Source: Clostridium grantii DSM 8605
GTDB lineage: Bacteria; Bacillota; Clostridia; Clostridiales; Clostridiaceae
Direction of reading: 5' to 3'
DNA length: 64,000 bases
NCBI RefSeq assembly: GCF_900129965.1
Contig: NZ_FQXM01000012.1
Span: forward strand, 62,001 to 126,000
A program made the translations under genes and the position numbers. The notes below the pieces were generated by a model, which saw only the letters and a list, made by a program, of their open reading frames with translations, made no database searches and was not told where the DNA came from. Below, one piece after another: positions 16,185 to 24,091 of the stretch; positions within the stretch are counted from its first letter, which is position 1; each line of letters begins with the position of its first letter.

Positions 16185-17618
16185 ATGGATAGAACAACAT
16201 ATGAAACACCTTTAAATAGTAGATACGCTTCAAAGGAAATGTCATATCTTTTTTCTTCAGATATGAAGTTTGTTACATGGAGAAAATTATGGGTAGCATT
16301 AGCTGAAGGTGAAAGAGAATTAGGAATAAATATTGAAGAAAGTCAAATTAATGAATTAAAAAATTTCATTGATGATATAAACTATGAAGTTGCTGAAGAA
16401 AAAGAAAAAGAAATTAGACATGATGTAATGAGTCATGTTTATGCTTATGGAGTTCAGTGTCCTTCCGCAAAAGGAATAATTCACCTAGGAGCTACTAGTT
16501 GTTATGTAGGGGATAACACTGACCTTATAATAATGAGAGAAGCCTTATTATTAGTAAAGAAAAAATTAATTAATGTGATGAATAATTTAGCAAAATTTGC
16601 TTTAGAATATAAAGATGTTCCTACTTTAGGATTTACTCATCTTCAACCTGCACAATTAACTACTATAGGTAAAAGAGCTACTCTTTGGTTACAAGAGTTA
16701 CAATTAGATTTAGAAAATTTAGATTTTGTTATAGATAAATTGAAAATGAGAGGTGTTAAAGGTACTACTGGTACTCAAGCTAGCTTCTTAAGTTTATTTG
16801 ATGGAGACCACGAAAAAGTTAAAAAATTAGATAAATATGTTTCTACTAAAATGGGTTTTGCAAAAACTTACGGTGTAACAGGCCAAACTTATTCTAGAAA
16901 AGTTGATTCAATAGTTTTAAATACTTTATCAGAAATAGCCCAAAGTGCTTACAAGTTCAGTAATGATTTAAGAATCCTTCAAAACATGAAAGAAATGGAA
17001 GAACCTTTTGGAAAAAATCAAGTTGGCTCTTCAGCTATGGCTTACAAAAGAAATCCTATGAGAAGTGAAAGAATAGGATCATTAAGCAGATATGTAATTG
17101 TTGATGCTTTAAATCCAGCTATTACCGCTGCTAGTCAATGGTTTGAAAGAACTTTGGATGACTCAGCTAATAAAAGATTGGCAGTAGCAGAAGGTTTCTT
17201 AGCCTTAGATGGAGTACTAAATCTTTATATCAATGTTACTGAAAGCATGGTAGTTTACAAAAACGTAATTGCAGCTCATGTTCAAAGTGAGTTACCTTTT
17301 ATGGCAACAGAGAATATCTTAATGGAAGCTGTAAAAAGAGGCGGAGACAGACAAGAATTACACGAAAGCATTAGAGTTCACTCTATGGAAGCAGCAAGAG
17401 GAGTTAAAGAACAAGGAAAAGCTAATGATTTAATAGATAGAATTTTAGCTGATGACACTTTCAAATTCACTGAAGAAGAAATTTTATCAATAATGGATGC
17501 TAAAAACTTTATAGGAAGATCTCCTGAACAGGTTGTAGAGTTTATTGATGAATATATAAAGCCTGTTTTAGAAGAGAATGCTGATTTACTTGATTCAAGT
17601 GTTGAAATTAACGTTTAA
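16185..17618 (+). CDS. purB: Adenylosuccinate lyase
   Basis: ATG 16185 follows CGGAGG; the frame opens earlier at 16128 but that part lies over the promoter (CTGATT, 17 bases, TATAAT at 16122-16127). The 477-residue enzyme cleaves adenylosuccinate and SAICAR in purine synthesis. Visible motifs: RHDVMSHVYAYG, HLGATSCYVGDN, TLGFTHLQPAQLTTIGKR with the catalytic His, and the mobile signature loop VGSSAMAYKRNPMRSER (catalytic Ser in GSSAM). Length matches the long clostridial/eukaryote-like form rather than the 430-residue Bacillus form. It is not with other pur genes. Confidence 0.95.
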   Translation: MDRTTYETPLNSRYASKEMSYLFSSDMKFVTWRKLWVALAEGERELGINIEESQINELKNFIDDINYEVAEEKEKEIRHDVMSHVYAYGVQCPSAKGIIHLGATSCYVGDNTDLIIMREALLLVKKKLINVMNNLAKFALEYKDVPTLGFTHLQPAQLTTIGKRATLWLQELQLDLENLDFVIDKLKMRGVKGTTGTQASFLSLFDGDHEKVKKLDKYVSTKMGFAKTYGVTGQTYSRKVDSIVLNTLSEIAQSAYKFSNDLRILQNMKEMEEPFGKNQVGSSAMAYKRNPMRSERIGSLSRYVIVDALNPAITAASQWFERTLDDSANKRLAVAEGFLALDGVLNLYINVTESMVVYKNVIAAHVQSELPFMATENILMEAVKRGGDRQELHESIRVHSMEAARGVKEQGKANDLIDRILADDTFKFTEEEILSIMDAKNFIGRSPEQVVEFIDEYIKPVLEENADLLDSSVEINV

Positions 17619-17645
17619 TTAGCTTAAATTGTATAAAAACTATTA

Positions 17646-17677
17646 GAAACATGACATACAGCTGTCATGTTTCTTTA
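17646..17677 (+). terminator. purB terminator
   Basis: GAAACATGACA (17646-17656) pairs with TGTCATGTTTC (17663-17673) around a six-base loop, followed by TTTATT. Confidence 0.8.
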
Positions 17678-17695
17678 TTGCCATAACAACACCAC

Positions 17696-17896
17696 CTAAA
17701 ATTTTGATTTGTTATAGTTATAGGGAATACTTGTTCCAACAACTACATCTTCGATTTTTTCAATAATAAGCCAATCATCCATATTGCCCTGATGTTCAAA
17801 GTCAAGGGGGGGATTTCACGCATATTCTCAAATTCTATCAAACACATACATTTTTTATGCCAATTCTTTGTTATCACAATATACTAAGTGTACCAT
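17696..17896 (-). pseudogene. Remnant of a small clostridial ASCH-like protein gene
   Basis: On the minus strand AGGAG precedes ATG at 17896 and reads MVHLVYCDNKELA then stop. Farther on, another frame reads EFENMREIPPLDFEHQGNMDDWLIIEKIEDVVVG and ends NYNKSKF-stop at 17696. Together these look like the first and last parts of one protein with the middle deleted and at least one frameshift, near a run of seven G (17806-17812 region). Similarity to ASCH-type proteins is from memory and weak; the decay is visible directly. Confidence 0.45.
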
Positions 17897-18404
17897 ATTT
17901 TCATCTCCTAAGAATAAAATACTCTGTTTTATATAATGATACCTCTCTTTTTCTGCCCAATAAAGAGAGGGTATATAAATACTCTAGCCATAATTTTCTA
18001 CAATCAAATCATAAAAATTAAAACCTTTTCCTAAATTATACTTAATATTAAAAACATTGTAAATTTTGATTATGCAAAAATAGCCTCTCTTATCTTGAAA
18101 TATAAGTCTTTTACATATTTCATTTCAATATTATGCCAGTCTCATTTATAAAGAATATATAACTCTTTTATAGAATATACATTTAAAGTCAAGTAATTTA
18201 TATGGTGGTATAAAAACTATTCAGAATTCAGAAAATATAAAAAAACGAATAATTGAAACTCAATGTGCAGTGAATTTTTTGTGGACCCAATTTTATCTTG
18301 CAAGTAATTTAATGCAAAAGCAATATTACCTTAACTTAGTAAATTTCCAACTTCAGAAATTGTATTATTTGATTTTTAATCTAAAAAATTCTAGAACTAA
18401 TGAA
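17897..18404. other. Gap before the hydrogenase operon
   Basis: About 500 AT-rich bases with no gene. TACCTCTCTTT (17940-17950) and AAAGAGAGGGTA (17962-17973) form a hairpin without a T-run. The frame of the b5-like gene stays open back to GTG 18270 but that extension has no family character. A promoter for the hydrogenase operon must lie here; I could not place one with confidence. Confidence 0.35.
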
Positions 18405-18644
18405 ATGAATAGAGATATAAGGGAATTTACCCTTGAAGAATTAAAAAGATTTAATGGTATAAATGGTAATCCAGCTTATGTTGCAGTAAATAATGTAGTA
18501 TATGATGTTACCAAAAATAAAAAGTGGAATCAAGGACAGCATTTCGGTATTAAGGCAGGAAATGATGTAACACTTGATTATGAAAATTGTCATGGAGGGG
18601 ATGAAATATTAAAGGAATTGACAGTAGTGGGACGATTAATTTAA
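18405..18644 (+). CDS. Cytochrome b5-like heme/steroid-binding domain protein
   Basis: ATG 18405 gives a 79-residue single-domain protein, MNRDIREFTLEELKRFNGINGNPAYVAVNNVVYDV through QGQHFGIKAGNDVTLDY and CHGGDEILKELTVVGRLI. This is the compact b5-like fold of prokaryotic predicted heme/steroid-binding proteins; the two His expected near the heme are in QGQHF and CHGG. No clear ribosome binding site precedes it. Its last codons overlap the proposed start of the hydrogenase small subunit, so it is the first gene of the operon and a candidate electron partner of the hydrogenase. Heme binding is inference. Confidence 0.75.
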   Translation: MNRDIREFTLEELKRFNGINGNPAYVAVNNVVYDVTKNKKWNQGQHFGIKAGNDVTLDYENCHGGDEILKELTVVGRLI

Positions 18645-19438
18645 TATGGCTTGAGACCTGTGGATGTTCTGGAAATATAATATCTCTTTTAAATGCTACC
18701 GATCCTGATGTGGCATTTTTTTTGAATAACATGGTAAGTCTAGAATATCAAAATAGTATATCCCCAGAGCAAGGGGAAAAAGCTTTTCAAAAATTATTAG
18801 ATACTTTAAATACAGAATTTATTCTTATTGTAGATGGAGCTATCTCAATAAAAGATAATGGGCTTTATAATGTGGTGGCTAATTATAAAGGAAAGATTAT
18901 AACTGGCATGGAGGCAGTGAAAATGACAGCTGAAAAAGCTAAGTATATTATTGCAGTTGGAACCTGTGCTTCTTATGGGGGGATATCTGCCGCTAGTCCC
19001 AATGAAGCTGAATGTAGAAGTTTAAAGCAATTTTTACAAGAAAGTGGTATAGGTAAACAAGTAATAATATTACCAGGGTGTCCAGGTAATCCGGATTGGA
19101 TTATTGGCACTATAGCAAATTTGATAGAATTTGGAGTTCCTGAACTTGATGATGAGGGCCGACCTATAGTATTTTATGGCACTACAATACATGATAATTG
19201 CGAAAGGCGTTCTTATTTTGATAAAGGTATTTTTGCAGAAAAGTTAGATGACAAAGAATGTATGTTTAAGCTTGGATGTAAAGGTCCAATAACAAAGGTT
19301 GATTGCCCTATCAGAAGATGGAATGACACTGATAATTGGCCTGTGGGAAATAATACCCCTTGTATTGGTTGTGCACAAAAAGGATTCGCTAAAGGAATTG
19401 AGCCTTTTATTAGATTATCAGATATAAAGAAAAATTAA
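18635..19438 (+). CDS. [NiFe] hydrogenase small subunit, cytosolic, ATT start proposed
   Basis: The conserved N-terminus NLIWLETCGCSGNIISLLN is encoded in frame from 18638, but there is no ATG, GTG or TTG between the preceding in-frame stop (18602) and GTG 18710, which would remove it. The codon where Met belongs is ATT 18635, overlapping the end of the b5 gene. Product 267 residues. Cluster ligands: C9/C11, C111 (GTCASYGG), C149 (LPGCPGNPDW), then HDNCERR, CMFKLGCKGP, DCPIRRW and CIGC. Asn14 replaces the second proximal Cys, as I recall in cyanobacterial HupS-like small subunits. No Tat signal, so the enzyme is cytosolic. Confidence 0.85.
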   Translation: MNLIWLETCGCSGNIISLLNATDPDVAFFLNNMVSLEYQNSISPEQGEKAFQKLLDTLNTEFILIVDGAISIKDNGLYNVVANYKGKIITGMEAVKMTAEKAKYIIAVGTCASYGGISAASPNEAECRSLKQFLQESGIGKQVIILPGCPGNPDWIIGTIANLIEFGVPELDDEGRPIVFYGTTIHDNCERRSYFDKGIFAEKLDDKECMFKLGCKGPITKVDCPIRRWNDTDNWPVGNNTPCIGCAQKGFAKGIEPFIRLSDIKKN

Positions 19439-19447
19439 GGAGAAAAT

Positions 19448-20854
19448 ATGGCTAAAAAAATAATTATAAATCCAGTAACAAGAATAAGTGGATTTCTTCA
19501 AGTAGAAGTTCTTATAGAGAACAATATAATTGCAGATGCAAAGAGTAGCGGAATGCTTTTTAGAGGTTTTGAGAAGATGCTAAAAGGAAGAAGTCCCCTA
19601 GATGCAATTTATTTCACCGAAAGAATATGTGGTATTTGTTCAACTGCTCATAGTATAGTATCCACATTAGCTTTAGAAAATGCTTTTAGAGTTGTGCCCT
19701 CAAATAATGATAAAAAAGTGAGAGATTTTATTCATGGCTGCGAATTTCTTCAGAATCATATTAGGCATACGTATCAATACACAATGCCAGATTATTGTTA
19801 TGGAAAAGATATCAATCCAACCTACGATTTAATGGAGAGAGATTGTAAACTTCCAGAAGATATTAATAAAAGGATCACTAACCATTACGTAGATTCCTTT
19901 AAATACAGTAGAATGGCTCATGAAATGTTAGCCGAACTTGGAGGTAAGGCCCCTCATAATCATGGTGTTTTTGTTGGGGGAACCACCGCTGAAATAGAAA
20001 TTGATAAATATACGAAATTGAAGTTTTTGTTAGGAGAAATAAAGAGTTTTATTGAAACCATAATGTTAGAAGATATAAACTATATTGCTTTATATTACCC
20101 TGAAACCTTTAAATACGGTAAAGGCTATGGAAATTTAATGACTTTTGGTTGTTTTAATAATTATTCTGATATGGGTGCTAGCTATGTTGACAGTAAGGTT
20201 AGTATTAATGGAAATATTGAAGCTTTGAATCAAAATAAGATAGAAGAAAGTATAGAGTATTCTTGGTATACAGGGGGTAGTGTTGAATATACTCCTGAAA
20301 ATGAAGATTATAGACCAGATAGAAGTAAGAAATATGCATATTCATGGATTAAAGCTCCAAGATATAAAGGATATGCAATGGAAGTTGGTCCTCTTGCAAG
20401 AATGATACTTTCCAATAAGTATACCCATGGAATCTCCACAATGGATAGAACCATAGCTAGAGTATTAGAAGCTATAGAAATAACTAAAATTATGGAGGAG
20501 CTTTTAGAAGAAATAAAATTAGGAAAATCAAACAGTACAGAATTCACCATACCAGAAATAGCAAAAGGCTCAGGATTGACAGATACAACAAGGGGAGCAC
20601 TAGGTCATTGGCTGTCAATAAATGAAAAGAAAATAAATAACTATTCAATTATAACCCCTTCAGCATGGAATTTATCTCCTATGGACTTTAAAGGAATTAA
20701 AGGTCCTGTTGAAAAAGCATTGATAGGTATAGAAGTTGAAGATATAAAAAATCCAGTTGAAATTGGAAGAGCAATTAGGTCCTTTGATCCTTGTGTATCC
20801 TGTGCAACTCATACAGTTGGACAATATAATTCAATTGAAGTAAGAGTGTGTTGA
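19448..20854 (+). CDS. [NiFe] hydrogenase large subunit
   Basis: 468 residues, ATG 19448 after AAGGAG, nine bases after the small subunit. Active-site signatures are complete: RICGICSTAH near residue 60 (L1) and DPCVSCATH near residue 447 (L2), together four Cys for the NiFe centre. After the His comes a 13-residue tail TVGQYNSIEVRVC that the maturation protease removes once nickel is inserted. The N-terminal INPVTRISGFLQVEV and GGKAPHNHGVFVGG are standard. Uptake or evolution of H2 cannot be decided from the sequence; association with a b5-like protein and no diaphorase suggests an uptake-type enzyme. Confidence 0.93.
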   Translation: MAKKIIINPVTRISGFLQVEVLIENNIIADAKSSGMLFRGFEKMLKGRSPLDAIYFTERICGICSTAHSIVSTLALENAFRVVPSNNDKKVRDFIHGCEFLQNHIRHTYQYTMPDYCYGKDINPTYDLMERDCKLPEDINKRITNHYVDSFKYSRMAHEMLAELGGKAPHNHGVFVGGTTAEIEIDKYTKLKFLLGEIKSFIETIMLEDINYIALYYPETFKYGKGYGNLMTFGCFNNYSDMGASYVDSKVSINGNIEALNQNKIEESIEYSWYTGGSVEYTPENEDYRPDRSKKYAYSWIKAPRYKGYAMEVGPLARMILSNKYTHGISTMDRTIARVLEAIEITKIMEELLEEIKLGKSNSTEFTIPEIAKGSGLTDTTRGALGHWLSINEKKINNYSIITPSAWNLSPMDFKGIKGPVEKALIGIEVEDIKNPVEIGRAIRSFDPCVSCATHTVGQYNSIEVRVC

Positions 20855-20856
20855 AT

Positions 20857-21312
20857 ATGAGAACAAAAGTAATGGCCTTGGGAAATAGGCTAATGACGGA
20901 TGATGGAATAGCCATAAGAATTGTTGAAGAACTGAAACCTGAATTAGAAACCAATGGTTTTGAGGTTTTTATTGGTGAGACAGACACCTATAGTTGCCTA
21001 GATTTTGTTAAGGATGGCGACTCTCTTATATTAATAGACTCAACCTATCTAGGAAAGGAACCTGGAACTGTTTCTATTTTTCCTTTAAAAGATATGAAGC
21101 ATATAGCAAAAGATTATAAAGTGAGTAATTCCATGCATGATTTAAGTTTTATAAAATTATTAGCATTAGAAAATAAAATTGTTAAAGGTTATTTTATAGG
21201 TATTGAAGTAGCTTATGTTGATATGGGAATTAATCTTAGCCCAGAGCTTGAAATGAAGTTTAGTAATATAAAAGAAAATATTAAAAATGAACTAATAGAG
21301 AGGGGATATTAA
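20857..21312 (+). CDS. Hydrogenase maturation protease (HyaD/HybD type)
   Basis: ATG 20857 is two bases after the large subunit stop, so coupled translation is likely; the frame also opens at GTG 20848. About 151 residues. Family marks: ALGNRLMTDDGIAIRIVEEL with the nickel-sensing Asp, LILIDSTYLGKEPGTV, and SMHDLSFIKLLAL with the His that completes the site. The enzyme checks that nickel is in place, then trims the C-terminal tail of the large subunit encoded just upstream. Confidence 0.9.
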   Translation: MRTKVMALGNRLMTDDGIAIRIVEELKPELETNGFEVFIGETDTYSCLDFVKDGDSLILIDSTYLGKEPGTVSIFPLKDMKHIAKDYKVSNSMHDLSFIKLLALENKIVKGYFIGIEVAYVDMGINLSPELEMKFSNIKENIKNELIERGY

Positions 21313-21313
21313 T

Positions 21314-21562
21314 ATGCATGATACTTTTTTATTAAAGAAAATATCAGAAAGTCTAGAACAATTTTGTAGGGATAAAGAGATTGGTATACTAACAAAAGTA
21401 GAAATTACAGTGAATCCAGATAGTCATGTGACCCAAGAAAGCTTAATGGAGGAACTTAAAAATAGTATGGCAGATTTTATTGGTAAAGATTTGAAACTTA
21501 AAGTTCACATAAAAAATATTCAAGAGCTTACAGCTTATATCAATAGTATAGAAGGACGATAA
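21314..21562 (+). CDS. Short HypA-like protein without the zinc domain
   Basis: 82 residues, ATG 21314 after GAGGGG. It starts MHDTFLLKKISESLEQFCRDKEI, like the MHE start of HypA whose His2 binds nickel, and continues KVEITVNPDSHVTQESLMEELKNS in the style of the HypA beta-alpha core. The four-Cys zinc loop that normally follows is absent and the protein ends about 30 residues early. It occupies the usual hypA place before hypF. Either it is a reduced nickel chaperone or a different small accessory; the HypA relation is inference. Confidence 0.5.
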   Translation: MHDTFLLKKISESLEQFCRDKEIGILTKVEITVNPDSHVTQESLMEELKNSMADFIGKDLKLKVHIKNIQELTAYINSIEGR

Positions 21563-23871
21563 TGAAAAAAGCTTATGAAATAAAGATTTCAGGTATTGTA
21601 CAAGGAGTTGGATTTAGACCATTTATTTATCGGGAGGCACAACAATTACATTTAAAAGGATGGATTAAAAATTTAGGCTCAATTGTTAAGATTTATCTTG
21701 AAGGTAATGATGAAGATACTAATAAATTGGTGAATAAAATAAAAGAAGATTCCCCACCAGCGGCGGTTGTAGAAAAAATAGAAATAAAAGAAGTCTCTTT
21801 AAAAAATATAATAGATTTTAAAATAATTTCTAGTGGTAAGTCTGACGAAGGAAACAAATTTTTATCTCCAGATTTAGCTATATGTAGTCAGTGTGAAAAA
21901 GAATTATTTGATTCTAGCTCTAAAAAATATTTATACCCTTTTATAAATTGTACTAATTGTGGGCCAAGGTATTCTATAATAAAAGAATTGCCCTATGATA
22001 GAAAAAGCACTACTATGAATGATTTCCAAATGTGTGCTTCATGTACGGAAGAATATGAAAATCCTATTACTAGAAGATTTCATGCTCAACCTAATTGCTG
22101 TAGCCAGTGTGGTCCCAAATACCATTTATATAATATTACTAAGGAAGTAATTGAAGGAAATCCAATTATTAAAACACAAGAATTATTAAAACAAGGTAAA
22201 ATAGTAGCCATAAAAGGACTTAGCGGATTTCATTTATGTTGTGATGCTACTAATATAGAAGCTGTGAACAAGTTGAGAAAAATGAAAAATAGATCTCACA
22301 AGCCCTTGGCTATTATGGCTAAAGATATTGAATATGCTAAAAAAATTGGGGATATATCAAAAAAAGAAGAAGAAATATTAATGGGTCGAGCAAGCCCTAT
22401 AGTAATTATTAAAAAGAAAAAGGGATATCCTCTACCTGAGGAATTAGCCCCTCAACAAAATAGAATTGGAATCATGTTACCTTATACACCAATGCATCTG
22501 TTATTATTTGAAAATTGTATACCTTATTTAGTTATGACCAGTGGTAATTTATGTGGACAGCCTTTGCAATATAATAATACTGAGGCACTTGAAAATTTAA
22601 GCACAGTAGCTGATTATTTTCTTTTTCATAACAGAGAGATACAAGTACCAATTGACGATGCAGTTGTAAAAGTAATGATGGCAAAGGAAATTTTAATTCG
22701 TCCTGGAAGAGGTTATTCTCCGCAGGTATTTTCAATACAAAAGAAAAACATTATTGAAACTGAAATACTAGCTTTGGGGGCAATGCAAAAATCTACCTAT
22801 GCTTTATTGAAAAATGGTTATGTGACCCTTAGTGAGTATCAAGGAGATATTAATGAGTATGAATATACTAAAAAATATAAGAATTCTATAAATAATCTTC
22901 TAGGTATATACAAAGCAAGTCCAGAAATAATTGCCATGGATATGTATCCTAATTATTTTTATTCAATGATAACAAATTTAAAAGAAAAAAAAGTTTATTC
23001 AGTTCAACATCATCATGCTCATATGGTAAGTTGTATGGTGGAACATGAATTAAATAATCAAGTTATTGGGGTTATCTATGATGGTACAGGTATTGGCTTG
23101 AACAATACAATATGGGGCGGGGAGATATTTGTTGGAGATAGAAACTCTTTTGAAAGGGTAGCTCATTTGCAAGAGGTAACTTTGCAGGGGAAAGATATTT
23201 CAATAAAAGAACCTTGGCGTTGTGCCGTAGCATATGTTATGGAAATAGGGTTGAATCCTTTAGAATATATTAATTACCATAGCTACACTAATATAAATAA
23301 GAAGAAAATTGAAATATTAATACAAGTACTACAAAAGAAATTTAATTGTTTTACAACAACAAGTATGGGAAGATTTTTTGACTGTGTATCTGCATTACTA
23401 GGGATTTGTACTCATATATCTTATGACGCACAAGCAGCCATTCAATTAGAAAATCTGATAGAAGATAAGGAGATAAGTGAATTGGCTGGAATATATTATC
23501 CCTACAATTTCAATGAAGAAAATCACAAACTCATAATAATGTATGCTAAAATCCTTAAAGCTATTATACATGATATAAATGAAGCGGTACCAACATCAAT
23601 AATTTCATTAAAATTCCATAACACTGTTATTCAATTTACATATGAAGCTGTAAAAATAATTAGTCACAAATATGGCTTAAAGGAAGTTGTGTTAAGTGGA
23701 GGAGTATTTCAAAATTCATATTTGTTAGGAGGTTTATACAAAAAGTTGATAAATGAAGATTTTACAGTGTATATCAATGAACTTGTACCTACAAACGATA
23801 GCGGAATATCTATTGGCCAAGCTGCAGTGGCGTTAACTGCAAATTGTAAACCGAGAAAGGGGGGTGTTTAA
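21562..23871 (+). CDS. hypF: Carbamoyltransferase HypF
   Basis: 769 residues, overlapping the previous stop by one base (TAATG). Domains in order: acylphosphatase (GIVQGVGFRPFIY), two zinc fingers (CSQCEKEL...CTNCGPRYS and CASCTEEY...CSQCGPKY), YrdC-like carbamoyl-adenylate domain (KGLSGFHLCCDATN) and Kae1-like domain (VQHHHAHMVSCMVEH, IYDGTGIGLNNTIWGGEIF, VVLSGGVFQNSYL). It makes the thiocarbamate on HypE that becomes the cyanide ligands of the NiFe centre. Complete and of normal length. Confidence 0.95.
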   Translation: MKKAYEIKISGIVQGVGFRPFIYREAQQLHLKGWIKNLGSIVKIYLEGNDEDTNKLVNKIKEDSPPAAVVEKIEIKEVSLKNIIDFKIISSGKSDEGNKFLSPDLAICSQCEKELFDSSSKKYLYPFINCTNCGPRYSIIKELPYDRKSTTMNDFQMCASCTEEYENPITRRFHAQPNCCSQCGPKYHLYNITKEVIEGNPIIKTQELLKQGKIVAIKGLSGFHLCCDATNIEAVNKLRKMKNRSHKPLAIMAKDIEYAKKIGDISKKEEEILMGRASPIVIIKKKKGYPLPEELAPQQNRIGIMLPYTPMHLLLFENCIPYLVMTSGNLCGQPLQYNNTEALENLSTVADYFLFHNREIQVPIDDAVVKVMMAKEILIRPGRGYSPQVFSIQKKNIIETEILALGAMQKSTYALLKNGYVTLSEYQGDINEYEYTKKYKNSINNLLGIYKASPEIIAMDMYPNYFYSMITNLKEKKVYSVQHHHAHMVSCMVEHELNNQVIGVIYDGTGIGLNNTIWGGEIFVGDRNSFERVAHLQEVTLQGKDISIKEPWRCAVAYVMEIGLNPLEYINYHSYTNINKKKIEILIQVLQKKFNCFTTTSMGRFFDCVSALLGICTHISYDAQAAIQLENLIEDKEISELAGIYYPYNFNEENHKLIIMYAKILKAIIHDINEAVPTSIISLKFHNTVIQFTYEAVKIISHKYGLKEVVLSGGVFQNSYLLGGLYKKLINEDFTVYINELVPTNDSGISIGQAAVALTANCKPRKGGV

Positions 23872-23872
23872 A

Positions 23873-24091
23873 ATCTGTTTAGCAATACCAGGAAAAATAA
23901 TTGATATAAATAGAAACATAGCAACAGTAAATATTCTAGGGGTAAAAGAAAAAATTCATACTGGATTGATAGAATCCCCCCAAATAGGGGAATATGTATT
24001 AGTGCATGCAGGCTTTGCTATTGAGAAAATTGATGAAGAGTATTTCTGTTATTTAGAAGATACCATTAAGATAATGTTGGAGGAAGAATAA
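23873..24091 (+). CDS. hypC: Hydrogenase chaperone HypC, ATC start proposed
   Basis: HypC proteins begin Met-Cys-Leu-Ala-Ile-Pro-Gly and need that Cys as the mature N-terminus. Here the sequence CLAIPGKIIDI is encoded directly after ATC 23873, with AAAGGGGGG ending 8 to 10 bases upstream, the right place for a start signal. An in-frame GTG at 23864 would give MFKICLAIPG and bury the Cys at position 5. The 72-residue product otherwise looks normal (GLIESPQIGEYVLVHAGFAIEKID). HypC carries the Fe(CN)2CO group with HypD. It overlaps no coding part of hypF and abuts hypD. Confidence 0.85.
   Translation: MCLAIPGKIIDINRNIATVNILGVKEKIHTGLIESPQIGEYVLVHAGFAIEKIDEEYFCYLEDTIKIMLEEE

Noticed and set aside
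18270..18404. N-terminal extension of the b5-like protein from GTG 18270
   Set aside because: The extension has no family similarity or ribosome binding site and the b5 fold begins at the ATG 18405 product.
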